Shown here: positions 26,431 to 34,182 of the stretch, one piece after another
How positions within the stretch are numbered: position 1 is the first letter of the stretch
Layout of the letters: each line of letters opens with the position of its first letter
Origin: a virus
Virus record (IMG/VR): IMGVR_UViG_3300044613_005025
Location: 1-54,965 of that record
Direction: 5' to 3' (one strand)
Length of the DNA: 54,965 nucleotides
Notes under the pieces: generated by a model
Database searches by the model: none
What the model saw: only the letters and a program-made list of their open reading frames with translations
Told to the model about the DNA's origin: nothing
Program-made: the position numbers and the translations under genes

Positions 26431-27174
26431 TCACTTTTTTTCCTGGAACACCCCCACGTACACCGTGCCCTGGCGGTACAGCGGCAGCACCTTGTCGCGC
26501 AGGTCAGCGTTGTGCAGGCGGAGGCAACCCAAGGTGGGATGCAGAGGCTGCTGCGGTGCCCAGGCCATCGGCCAGCCGCAGGCCGAGCCGCCGCCGTGGA
26601 GCATGATCCCGGCCCGGCCGACGGCCACCTCCTGGCCCTCCAGTTCCTCCATGTCAAAGGAGTACCAGCCGTAGGCCATGGCTGTGTCGGAGCAGGGCGG
26701 GTTGGGGTTCTGCTCGTAGTCCGCGTAGAGCTGCCCCAGTCGGTAGAGCCCCGGCGGGGTGTCGGTGCTGTTCTGGGTCCAGTCGGTGTCGCTCCCCTGG
26801 CCGCGGGCCAGGCAGGGGATCTTCCAGAGGAGCTGGCCGCTGTGGTCGTAGGCCTCCATGTCCTCATCCCGGTCGTTCACCAGCAGGTAGGAATCCCCGG
26901 GCTGGACGGGTGCTGCCAGCTGCGGGCCGGCCATGCCGGCTTCCTCTGAACCACGGGGATCGAGGCCGCCGCTGGGGACTGCTGGTGCCGGGGGCGCAGC
27001 GGGTTTCTGGCTGAAAGTGAGCGCCCAGGGGGCCTGTTCATCGAGGACGGCCTCGCTGCCGGGCAGTGCAGCGATCGCGGCATGGAGGGTCCAGACGCCG
27101 GAGACCTGCTGGGGTTCACCGCGGAAGGCTTCAAAGCGGTCCAGGAACCGCTCGGGGGTCATGGGGCTGGCCAT
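26431..27174 (-). CDS. L,D-transpeptidase (YkuD) domain protein, candidate lysin
   Basis: A 247-residue protein. The N-terminal 110 residues are Pro/Ala-rich with TPERFLDRFEAF. The C-terminal domain is YkuD-type: LLVNDRDEDMEAYDHSG, DTPPGLYRLG, IMLHGGGSACGWPMAW and the catalytic TLGCLRLHNADLRDKVLP with Cys and the His of IMLHGG. YkuD enzymes transfer or cleave peptidoglycan stem-peptide bonds using Cys. There is no signal peptide, so the enzyme would need the adjacent holin-like protein to reach the wall. The start at 27174 (MASPMTPE) is chosen over an upstream in-frame ATG. It is unusual as a phage lysin. Confidence 0.75.
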   Translation of the reverse strand: MASPMTPERFLDRFEAFRGEPQQVSGVWTLHAAIAALPGSEAVLDEQAPWALTFSQKPAAPPAPAVPSGGLDPRGSEEAGMAGPQLAAPVQPGDSYLLVNDRDEDMEAYDHSGQLLWKIPCLARGQGSDTDWTQNSTDTPPGLYRLGQLYADYEQNPNPPCSDTAMAYGWYSFDMEELEGQEVAVGRAGIMLHGGGSACGWPMAWAPQQPLHPTLGCLRLHNADLRDKVLPLYRQGTVYVGVFQEKK

Positions 27175-27270
27175 GGGTGTGGTGCTGCTGAGCCCTGTTG
27201 CCAGTCCCGGCTTGGGGCCGCCGGCTGCGGGCACAAAGAGAGCGCCCCAGCCGCAGCCGGGGCCGCCCCC

Positions 27271-27471
27271 TTAGAAGGGCAGCTCGCTCTCGGGGCACCA
27301 GACGGGCACCGAAGCTGGCGTGGCCACCTGGCGATCGAAGAGCAGATCAGCGCAGAGCCGCTCAAGCCGCTCAAGAGGAGCCGGGCGGTGGGCCGATGCC
27401 TCCTCGCACAGGCACTCCAGGGTGCGGGAGCTCAGGAGCTGGAAGGCGCGGATCCGGGATGCGGAAGCCAT
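27271..27471 (-). CDS. Possible small protein upstream of the lysis genes
   Basis: A 66-residue open frame (MASASRIRAFQLLSSRTLEC ... PVWCPESELPF) that precedes the L,D-transpeptidase gene on the same strand. It has helical content, two Cys near the start of the second helix and no recognised family. No ribosome site is evident, so it may be non-coding. Confidence 0.35.
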   Translation of the reverse strand: MASASRIRAFQLLSSRTLECLCEEASAHRPAPLERLERLCADLLFDRQVATPASVPVWCPESELPF

Positions 27472-27726
27472 GGCAGGCGTAGCGGAGACCCCGAAGCAGG
27501 CCGGGCGGGGTCAAGGGGCAGCCCCCTCTGCAATGCGGAGCGCAGCGAAGCCAACGCACCAGTCCGGCTGACTCGCGCAGCCCTTGAGGCCGCCCGGACC
27601 ATGAGGAGGGCTGCGCGTAGCCGATCCACCAGGAGCTGGGCCACCACGGTTCTTTCTCCTCGGTGGTTGGGGCGTGGGGACACCTGGCAACAGCTGCTGT
27701 TGTCACTGGGGCCAGGCCCCGGGAGC
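27472..27726. promoter_or_regulatory. Region between lysis block and capsid gene
   Basis: About 255 bases between the divergent lysis block and the capsid gene. It must contain promoters for both, but no clear hexamers are visible in this GC-rich DNA. An open frame runs through it into the capsid gene without similarity to capsid N-termini, so I treat it as non-coding. Confidence 0.3.
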
Positions 27727-28638
27727 GTGCCCTTGGGCCTGACCTTGATCGAGGCGCAGAAATACGCCCGCCGTGCGGAGCAGCTGGCGGTGCTCAAGAC
27801 CTTTGCGGAGGGGGAGCTGCTGCGCCGCCTGCCCTTCCGCAACCTCGTGGGGGGCTCGTTGAGCTTTCCGGCGGAAACCAAGCTGCCCCGCGTGGGTTTC
27901 CGCGCGGTGAACGAGGGCTATCGCCAGAGCTATGGGGTGATCAATTCCGATTCGGAGTTCGTCCACCTCTTTGGTGGCGACCTGGATGTGGACCGCTCGA
28001 TCGTGGACCTGCAGGGCCCTGAGGCTCGTGCTGCCCAGACCGAGATGAAGGTGCGCTCCATGCGGCTCACCCTGGAGGCCGCCATCATCAACGGGGATGA
28101 CACCTTCGATCCGCGGGCGTTCAACGGGCTGAGTAAGCGCCTGGTGCCGGGTGAGGACCAGACGATCGACAACGGCGGCAATACCCTCAACCTGCTGGCG
28201 CTTGAGGCGTTGACCGACAGCGTGATCGGCTACGGCGGCGACAAGGTGCTGATCGCCAGCAAGGCCGCCCGGCGCCAGATCAGCACCGCCTCCCGCCAGG
28301 CCGGTGGGGATCTGTATGAGGTGATTGACGGACGCCACTATTTCGAGGGGGTGGAGATCCTGCTGGTGGAGGAGGACGCCGAGGGCAACGCCGTGCTCGG
28401 TTACGACGAACCGGGAGACACCACCTCCATCTACTGCTGCGTGCTGGGTGATGCGGCGGTGTGCGGCCTGCAGGGGCCGTTCGAGGGGCGGTATGGGATC
28501 TCAGTGCGGGACTTCGGGGAGGTGCATGACGCGCCGGTGTTTCGCACGCGAGTGGATTGGTACGTGGGTTTTGCCGTCTGCAACCGCAAGGCCGCTGCGC
28601 GGCTTTACAACGTGGCGCCCATGCCGCTGGTGGTCTGA
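27727..28638 (+). CDS. Major capsid protein
   Basis: A protein of about 303 residues that resembles HK97-fold capsid proteins of phages with DUF4055-type portals. Features are the N-terminal helix (LTLIEAQKYARRAEQLAVLK), ELLRRLPFRNLVGGSLSFPA, the spine-helix region around EARAAQTEMKVRSMRLTLEA, IINGDDTFDPRAFNGL with SKRLVP, and LNLLALEALTDSVIGYGGDK with VLIASKAARRQISTASRQ. The C-terminus ends with a strand-rich axial segment. The GTG at 27727 is chosen because recognisable sequence begins there; a longer open frame extends upstream to 27082. It is downstream of the scaffold but separated from it by the inverted lysis block. Confidence 0.82.
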   Translation: MPLGLTLIEAQKYARRAEQLAVLKTFAEGELLRRLPFRNLVGGSLSFPAETKLPRVGFRAVNEGYRQSYGVINSDSEFVHLFGGDLDVDRSIVDLQGPEARAAQTEMKVRSMRLTLEAAIINGDDTFDPRAFNGLSKRLVPGEDQTIDNGGNTLNLLALEALTDSVIGYGGDKVLIASKAARRQISTASRQAGGDLYEVIDGRHYFEGVEILLVEEDAEGNAVLGYDEPGDTTSIYCCVLGDAAVCGLQGPFEGRYGISVRDFGEVHDAPVFRTRVDWYVGFAVCNRKAAARLYNVAPMPLVV

Positions 28639-28695
28639 GACCGCCCCTGACCAGAAGAACCCCTCACGCCAACACCCCCAACCAGGAGACCCCTG

Positions 28696-29130
28696 ATGAC
28701 CTCTCAAGCCACCCGGCTGCTCGACGCCCAGACGGTGCTCGTCGGCTGGATCAACCACTCCGCCACCGACTGCTACGAGCACATCCGCAGCAGCGGTGAT
28801 GTGGTGAACCTCGGCACCGATCTCGATGCCTGCTCCTCCTTTGTGCTGGTGGCCTCCCACCCCGGCCACAGCGAGGCGGTGACCGTGACCATCGAGCTGG
28901 CGCCCCTACTGGATGACGGCAGCGCCGGCACCTGGATCACCGCCTCTGCCGTGGCCATCCCTGCCGCTGGCGGGAAGGTGGAGGCCACGATCAGCGGCGC
29001 GTCGCTGCTGCTCAACCCTGCCGACAGCGAGCTGATCAGCCCGCCCTGCCTGCGGCTGGCGCGGGCCAGCGTTTCTCCCGCCACCCCGGCGGGGATGTGC
29101 GTGGCCCTGACGGCCACCCAGGGACTGTGA
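28696..29130 (+). CDS. Capsid-associated protein of unknown function
   Basis: A 144-residue beta-rich protein (SSFVLVASHPGHSEAVTVTI, WITASAVAIPAAGGKVEATI) placed 57 nt after the capsid gene, with an AGGAG ribosome site. Size, composition and position fit a head decoration or stabilisation protein. No family is recognised. Confidence 0.65.
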   Translation: MTSQATRLLDAQTVLVGWINHSATDCYEHIRSSGDVVNLGTDLDACSSFVLVASHPGHSEAVTVTIELAPLLDDGSAGTWITASAVAIPAAGGKVEATISGASLLLNPADSELISPPCLRLARASVSPATPAGMCVALTATQGL

Positions 29131-29140
29131 GGTGCCGGCC

Positions 29141-29734
29141 ATGAACAACCCCCTTGAGTCCACTGGCGCCGCCGCCGGTGTTGCCGATGCCGGTGTCGCT
29201 GGTGCCGGTGCCCCCGTGCTGCCGTTGCAGCTGCTCCAGCCCCTCGATGCCTCCCATCCGCTCAGCAGCCCCACCAGCCTTGGCGGTCCTGAGCAGCGGC
29301 TCATCGTCAGCCCCGATCCCAGGGTGGGGGTGGAGCTGGATCTGCGGCCCACCCGCCTGCTGATCAGCAGGGACGGGCAGACCCGCTCGATCTGGCCGGT
29401 GCATCTAGCCGGTTGGCAGGCCCTGGGCTGGCAGCTGCTCACGCCCGCCGAGGCGACAGAGGTGATGCAAGACCCTGCCCCTGCCGCGATCGAGCCTCCC
29501 CCTGCGGCTGAGAGCCTGCCAACACCTGGAGAAGCCCTGCTGGCGGGGGAGGAGCCCAACTTCCAGGCGATGACCAAGGCGGAGATCACCGCGTTCTGCG
29601 CGCAGACCTTTGGCGTCAGCGTCGATGGGGCGATGACCAAGGCCGAACTGGTGGCCACCGCCACCGGCCTGCACCAGGAGGCAGCGGTTGGCGAGCACCC
29701 TGCCGATGGGGAGTTCCCCGATGACCTCCTCTGA
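29141..29734 (+). CDS. Structural-module protein with HeH/LEM-like C-terminus
   Basis: A 197-residue protein. The N-terminal part is Ala/Pro-rich; a globular segment with VGVELDLRPTRLLISRDGQT and IWPVHLAGWQALGWQLLTPA follows. Near the end MTKAEITAFCAQTFGVSVDG and MTKAELVATATGL form a helix-extended loop-helix of the kind found in phage and Rho-like proteins. The next gene starts inside its last codons (29,721), indicating coupling. Role unknown, possibly connector or assembly. Confidence 0.6.
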   Translation: MNNPLESTGAAAGVADAGVAGAGAPVLPLQLLQPLDASHPLSSPTSLGGPEQRLIVSPDPRVGVELDLRPTRLLISRDGQTRSIWPVHLAGWQALGWQLLTPAEATEVMQDPAPAAIEPPPAAESLPTPGEALLAGEEPNFQAMTKAEITAFCAQTFGVSVDGAMTKAELVATATGLHQEAAVGEHPADGEFPDDLL

Positions 29735-29942
29735 TCCCGCTGCCCCCAGTCCCACTGGCAGCGAGCGGCCGGAGGGGGTGATCTTCCTGGGGGAATCGCA
29801 GTGGGTGTTCGGCAACCGCCCCCTGCCTCCCTCCGGCCCGATCACCGTTCTGCTGGCCAGCCCGCCGCTGCGCACCACCACTGCTGGCAATGGGGTGGTG
29901 TCGATCTCCTTCGACATGCGGCTGCTGGCTGCTCTGCCTTGA
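29721..29942 (+). CDS. Small structural-operon protein
   Basis: A 73-residue protein (MTSSDPAAPSPTGSERPEGV ...) with a Ser/Pro-rich start and a beta-rich body (ITVLLASPPLRTTT, GVVSISFDMRLLA). It overlaps the previous gene by 14 nt in another frame. No function is recognised; it is kept because of coupling and operon position. Confidence 0.5.
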   Translation: MTSSDPAAPSPTGSERPEGVIFLGESQWVFGNRPLPPSGPITVLLASPPLRTTTAGNGVVSISFDMRLLAALP

Positions 29943-29991
29943 ACCTTGCCGCCACAACCGCTGCTGCAACTCTCTTCACCCCCTGAACCCC

Positions 29992-30714
29992 ATGGCCACC
30001 GCCCCCACCCGCACCCCGATCACCAGCACCACCACCAGCGACAGCCCCGCTCCCGCTGAGGCTCCAGCCAGCCGCACGCTGGCCAGCGACCTGCTGATTG
30101 TTCAGCGGGGCGCCATTCCTTACAAGGCCACCGCCGAGCAGCTCAAGGGCTACATGCTCACCCCGGCCACCGCGGCGGCGATCGGTGCGATCAAGCCCGG
30201 CACCAACCTCTCTGTGGATGCCGACGGCACCCTCCATGCCTCCATTCCCGGCGCCCTGCAGTACCAGGGCGCGATCGATCCCACCAGCGCAGAGGCCCCG
30301 GCCGATGCTGCGGTGGGGGATGTGTACCTGGCCAGCACCTCCGGTGAGGCCCTCGAGAGCTGGAGCGGCATCGCGGGCCAGCAGGTGGCCCAGGGGGACC
30401 TGCTGCTGTTTGACGGCAGCAGCTGGAGTGCCAACGCAGCCCTGGGCCCCGATGGCGCTGGCGTGATTCGCATCCAGGTGAGCGCACCGCTGGCCATCGA
30501 TGAAAGCGATCCGGCCCAGCCCTTGCTCAGCGTTGATCCCGCCACCACGGCTGCTGCCGGTGTGTTGCGCCTGGCCAGCGGCGAGGACCTCAGTGCCGGC
30601 ACCGAGGGCGCGGCCGTGGATGCCGCTGCCCTGAAGGCGGCGATGGAGACGGCCCAGCCTGCGGGGGACTACATGCCGCTGGACATCAGCAGCCTGCCTG
30701 CCCTGCCCGCCTGA
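29992..30714 (+). CDS. Tail-fibre or adhesin-like protein
   Basis: A 240-residue low-complexity, Ala/Ser/Thr-rich protein. After about 30 residues it shows LASDLLIVQRGAIPYKATAE, a segment related to the N-terminus of the next gene product (DLFAVQRDGTTCRAAAADLL), probably an attachment module. A beta-rich stretch GALQYQGAIDPTS ... GDVYLASTSGEALESWSGIA with GDLLLFDGSSWS is of the type repeated in cyanophage fibres. It likely forms part of a host-contact appendage. The start is ATG 29992. Confidence 0.62.
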   Translation: MATAPTRTPITSTTTSDSPAPAEAPASRTLASDLLIVQRGAIPYKATAEQLKGYMLTPATAAAIGAIKPGTNLSVDADGTLHASIPGALQYQGAIDPTSAEAPADAAVGDVYLASTSGEALESWSGIAGQQVAQGDLLLFDGSSWSANAALGPDGAGVIRIQVSAPLAIDESDPAQPLLSVDPATTAAAGVLRLASGEDLSAGTEGAAVDAAALKAAMETAQPAGDYMPLDISSLPALPA

Positions 30715-30751
30715 GCCCCCGCCTCCTTTCCAACCGCCTGCTGTTGCTGAC

Positions 30752-31795
30752 GTGATCCAGCCCACCGACCTGTTCGCTGTTCAGCGCGATGGCACCACCT
30801 GTCGTGCCGCCGCCGCTGATCTGCTGGCCCTGCTCCAGGCCGGGCCAGCCTCCCGTACGGCAGGCAGGCTGTGGGACCTGGTCAGCACCCCTGCAGATCA
30901 GGACTGGCGATCGGTCTGCTGGGCACCTGAGCTGCGGCGGTTGGTGGCCGTTTCTATCGATGGCAGCCAGCGGGTGATGACCTCAGAGGACGGCCGGCAC
31001 TGGAGCAGCCGCCCCACGCCCAGCGACAACAACACCTGGATTGGTGTCTGCTGGAGTCCGGAGCGGCTGTTGTTTGTGGCGGTGGCCTCCGGCGGCACCA
31101 GCAACCAGGCGGTGATGACTTCCCCGGATGGGATCACCTGGACAGCCCGCAGCGTGCCCGTGGCCAACAGCTGGGTGGCCATCTGCTGGAGCCCCGATCG
31201 GCTGTTGTTTGTGGCGGTGGCCTTTGGTGGCACCGCCAACCAGGTGATGACCTCCCCGGATGGGATCACCTGGACGGCACGCAACGCAGCGGCCAGCCTG
31301 GTGTGGCGTGGGGTGTGCTGGGCGGCTGAGCTGGGTCTGTTCGTGGCGGTGGCCACCACCAGCAATGGCACCAACCAGGCGGTGATGACCTCCCCGGATG
31401 GCATCACCTGGACGCTGCGCACCACCCCGGCGGATAACACCTGGCGCAGTCTCTGCTGGGCCCATGAACTCGGCCTGCTGGTGGCAGTGGGCCAGAGCGG
31501 CACCGGCAACCGGGTGATGACCTCCCCAGATGGCATCACCTGGACGCTGCGCAGCACGCCAGCGGATCTGGACTGGCGGGCGATCTGCTGGGCAGCCGAG
31601 CTCAACCTCCTGGTGGCCGTTGCCGGCACCGGCAGCGGAAACCGGGTGATGACCTCAGCCAACGGCCTGAGCTGGACCTTGCGCGCCAGCGCCGCTGACC
31701 TGCAGTGGAGCGGCCTCTGCTGGGCCCCGGAGCTGGGCCAGCTGGTGGCCGTGGCCCAGAACGGCACCGGCAGCCGTGTGATGGTCAGCGCCTGA
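30752..31795 (+). CDS. Seven-repeat beta-propeller fibre protein
   Basis: A 347-residue protein with a short N-terminal module shared with the preceding fibre-like protein, then seven repeats of about 41-46 residues. Each has a W-x-x-x-C-W core, a hydrophobic LVAV strand and VMTSPDGITWT, an Asp-box-like turn. Seven such repeats suggest a closed seven-bladed propeller. The four central repeats are nearly identical at DNA level, so recent duplication or gene conversion is likely. As the last fibre gene, it is a good candidate for the receptor-binding tip. The start is GTG at 30752; no ribosome site is clear. Confidence 0.72.
   Translation: MIQPTDLFAVQRDGTTCRAAAADLLALLQAGPASRTAGRLWDLVSTPADQDWRSVCWAPELRRLVAVSIDGSQRVMTSEDGRHWSSRPTPSDNNTWIGVCWSPERLLFVAVASGGTSNQAVMTSPDGITWTARSVPVANSWVAICWSPDRLLFVAVAFGGTANQVMTSPDGITWTARNAAASLVWRGVCWAAELGLFVAVATTSNGTNQAVMTSPDGITWTLRTTPADNTWRSLCWAHELGLLVAVGQSGTGNRVMTSPDGITWTLRSTPADLDWRAICWAAELNLLVAVAGTGSGNRVMTSANGLSWTLRASAADLQWSGLCWAPELGQLVAVAQNGTGSRVMVSA
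31112..31543 (+). repeat. Near-identical internal DNA repeats in the propeller gene
   Basis: A 30-bp block encoding VMTSPDGITW recurs at 31112-31141, 31244-31273, 31382-31411 and 31514-31543, with only one or two differences between copies. The periods are 132, 138 and 132 bp. This is in-frame repetition with potential for blade number change by recombination. Confidence 0.8.
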
Positions 31796-31826
31796 TCAGC
31801 CCTCAGCACCATCAGGAGCGGAACCC

Positions 31827-31842
31827 GGGAGCTTTTGCTCCC
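31827..31842. terminator. Hairpin after the fibre genes
   Basis: GGGAGC, a TTTT loop and GCTCCC form a perfect 6-bp stem about 30 nt after the propeller gene. There is no T-run afterwards, so termination by this hairpin is only possible. Confidence 0.4.
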
Positions 31843-31903
31843 CCGATTGGGTGACCATGAGCTTCCCTGATCGGGCGACTCCGTGATCCCCTGGTCGGGT
31901 GAT

Positions 31904-31933
31904 GAGCTTCTCCCCCAGCTGGGGGAGAAGCTC
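31904..31933. repeat. Perfect 30-bp palindrome
   Basis: Bases 31904-31918 (GAGCTTCTCCCCCAG) and 31919-31933 are exact reverse complements with no spacer. It lies after the fibre genes with the hairpin at 31827. It could be a transcription-blocking structure, a binding site or a recombination-prone element. No T-run follows. Confidence 0.7.
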
Positions 31934-32062
31934 CAGAGCGCTTCTTCTGCTTTCCGCCGCCGCCTGAGCCCGGCTTCGCTGGGTGCGCCCGGGTTCACGT
32001 AGATCATCAAGGCGGCCGGCTCTCTCTACAACGCTCCCGAGCCCAGGGCCTGGCTCAGGGTG

Positions 32063-32326
32063 TCAAAGCCTTTGGCACCGATTATCGGAACACCCCCCGC
32101 TGGCCGGGAGCCAAGGCCACCTGGTTGTTTGCGGCCGCGATCTGCATGCGGAGGGGAAAAACAAGGCGCGAGCCGTGCTGCGCGACCGGCAGGCATTCAC
32201 CTGGCGGGGGGCCTGGATCCAGTTCGGCAGCTCACAGGCACCGACGAACGCGGTGGAGAAGATGATCTGACCGGTGAGCAGACCGTTTGACGCGGCCGCT
32301 CCGAGCAGCCGCAGCAGGGGGTTCAT
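32063..32326 (-). CDS. Possible small membrane protein downstream of the sigma gene
   Basis: An 87-residue open frame beginning MNPLLRLLGAAASNGLLTGQ followed by IIFSTAFVGACELPNW, a likely transmembrane helix, then a Cys/Arg-rich tail (NACRSRSTARALFFPSACRS) that looks less natural. It is in the same direction as the sigma factor gene, 85 nt after it. It may be a degraded or frameshifted holin-like gene. Support is weak. Confidence 0.35.
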   Translation of the reverse strand: MNPLLRLLGAAASNGLLTGQIIFSTAFVGACELPNWIQAPRQVNACRSRSTARALFFPSACRSRPQTTRWPWLPASGGCSDNRCQRL

Positions 32327-32411
32327 GAAGGCAGAGGGCGGCGGGTCCTCTGGCTCTTGCCACGGCGATGGCCAGGAGCCCATGGGGGCCTCAGCCCGCC
32401 CCCACCAGCTG

Positions 32412-32993
32412 CTAGCGCAGGCCGGCCAGGGCCTCCTTCTGGGCCCGCTGCACCGCCATCGGACTGATCTGCAAGTGCGCCGCGGCGGCCCGGAGGGAGA
32501 GGCCCACGAGGATGGTGAGCCGCAGGGCCATGGCCTGGGCTGCGGGCAGCTGCTCCACCAGGCGCTCCAGCGCCAGCCCATCTGCAGCACTGCCGCCAGC
32601 GCACTCGGGCTCGGGGGAGGCCAACTGATCCAGCAGGGAGTGCTCACCTGCAGCGGGGGCATCGAGGCTGGCGTGGCCGAGCGGGCATGCGCCCTTCTCG
32701 TGCTCCCGGCGGGAGATGCGCACCAGCCGCACCCGATCGCGCAGGTGGTGCTGCAGGGCGCCCTGGATGCAGCGGCGCAGATAGGGCGCAGCGGGCTCGC
32801 CGGAGCGGCAGCGGGGAGCAGAGCGGACCAGGGACTCGCGGGCCACCTGGATCAGATCCTCCCGCTCCACCAGCGGGAACAGGCGCCGGGCAGCCGCGCC
32901 GGCAATGGCATCAGCGAGGGGCAGGTGTTCCAGCACCAGGGCATCACGGGCACGCAGGGCCGAGCGGCTGAGGGAGGAAGCGGGGGAAGCCAT
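32412..32993 (-). CDS. Sigma-70 family factor (second copy type)
   Basis: A 193-residue sigma-like protein. Region 2 is visible as DALVLEHLPLADAIAGAAAR, LVEREDLIQVARESLVRSA and AAPYLRRCIQGALQHHLRD. A short linker follows, and the C-terminus shows a region 4-like helix-turn-helix: PAAQAMALRLTILVGLSLRA with AAAHLQISPMAVQRAQKEAL. Unlike the copy behind the terminase it has both ends. It is encoded opposite to the structural genes and diverges from the KilA-N gene. It probably redirects host RNA polymerase to element promoters. The start at 32993 gives MASPASSLSR. Confidence 0.8.
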   Translation of the reverse strand: MASPASSLSRSALRARDALVLEHLPLADAIAGAAARRLFPLVEREDLIQVARESLVRSAPRCRSGEPAAPYLRRCIQGALQHHLRDRVRLVRISRREHEKGACPLGHASLDAPAAGEHSLLDQLASPEPECAGGSAADGLALERLVEQLPAAQAMALRLTILVGLSLRAAAAHLQISPMAVQRAQKEALAGLR

Positions 32994-33204
32994 CGGCAGG
33001 ACGGCGGAGAACCCCACCCCCAGCGGCCGGCCGCAGCGCCGTGGCAAGGACGCCCCGCAGGGGCGCATGGCCTGATCCTTGACGCGGCGTGAGGACTGGC
33101 CGAGGGATGCGGTGGGTGTGCGCCTGGCCAATGGCGCCCTTGCGCTCTTCAGACCGAGGGGAAGCTGCCATCCATGGCAGTGCAGTTCCGGCACACCTCA
33201 ACCG

Positions 33205-34182
33205 ATGGCAATGAATACAGCGTTGTCAGCTGAGGTCATGTCCCGACCAATCCAGGGCCAACCCCCGGGGACACCAGATACGGGGTACTCCTGGGTTCCA
33301 TACACCGTGGGCAGTGTGAGCAACCTGTGGTTGCCGCTAACATGGAACGACCATGCTTGGCAAGAGATGCAAAATCCTGAAACACACCCAGCCCTCTCCC
33401 CCTCGGATGACGCGACGATGGTCGCCCGCACCTGGAATGGGACCCCAATCCCCAGGCGCACAACTGATGGCTACGTGAATGCCACAACGATGTGCAAGGC
33501 CAACAGCAAGAGGTGGAACAACTACTTTGAAACCGATCGGGCCTCGTCTTACATTGAGACTCTTTCTTCCGTTACTGGGATCCCAGTAACGGGTTCTGGT
33601 GGTCTGGTGCAGACCAGGCAGGGGGGCTCAGACCAAGGGACTTGGATTCACCCGCGAGTTGCAATTGACCTGGCACGCTGGATTAGCCCAGGCTTCGCTG
33701 TCTGGATGGACGGCTGGTTCCTAGAAGAACTCGAGCGATCCGCCAAAGCTGAAACCGCCGGGGCAAGGGCTGCCGTCTTGGCGCCAGCTGAGATGCTGAG
33801 CTTGATGGAACGGAGCCTTGCGCTGATGGAGCGCGCAGGTGGGCTTGATGAGCGGGACCAAATGCTGTTTAGGGATATGGCCCGCACCAACCTCCTGATG
33901 GCGAGCGGTGGCGGGACTGCAGAGCTTCCTTCCTACGCCGAGCAGGAAATGGCGCTCTCAGATGCATGGATTGAAGCTTTTGGCACACCCCTGCCAAGAG
34001 GGATAGACACCGCTGTGGGGAAAGCCGTTGCCAGGATCTACCGAGAAGAGCATGGGCAAGATCCCCCAAAGAGGACGCAGTACGTAGATGGAGCGCCAAG
34101 GAAAGTCAACAGCTACCGAAGAGAGTGGCTCCTGAAAGCTGTTCTGAAAGTTCGAGATCAAGTTATGGCCTTGCTTTCTTGA
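33205..34182 (+). CDS. KilA-N domain protein
   Basis: A 325-residue protein. The KilA-N domain covers about residues 70-165: RRTTDGYVNATTMCKANSKR with WNNYFETDRASSYIETL, then GTWIHPRVAIDLARWISPGF and VWMDGWFLEEL. The C-terminal half has helices, and QYVDGAPRKVNSYRREWLL near the end suggests a second DNA-binding part. KilA-N proteins are phage and viral DNA-binding regulators or antirepressors. The gene lies directly before the defence operon and diverges from the second sigma factor, so it may regulate either. ATG 33205 is chosen; two more in-frame ATGs follow within 35 nt. Confidence 0.8.
   Translation: MAMNTALSAEVMSRPIQGQPPGTPDTGYSWVPYTVGSVSNLWLPLTWNDHAWQEMQNPETHPALSPSDDATMVARTWNGTPIPRRTTDGYVNATTMCKANSKRWNNYFETDRASSYIETLSSVTGIPVTGSGGLVQTRQGGSDQGTWIHPRVAIDLARWISPGFAVWMDGWFLEELERSAKAETAGARAAVLAPAEMLSLMERSLALMERAGGLDERDQMLFRDMARTNLLMASGGGTAELPSYAEQEMALSDAWIEAFGTPLPRGIDTAVGKAVARIYREEHGQDPPKRTQYVDGAPRKVNSYRREWLLKAVLKVRDQVMALLS

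Noticed and set aside
27082-27726. Upstream extension of the capsid open frame
   Set aside because: Sequence is unlike capsid N-termini and overlaps the start regions of minus-strand lysis genes.
31112-31543. CRISPR-like array in the regular 132-138-bp repeats
   Set aside because: The repeats are in frame in a protein gene, the intervals encode homologous protein, and there are no cas genes.
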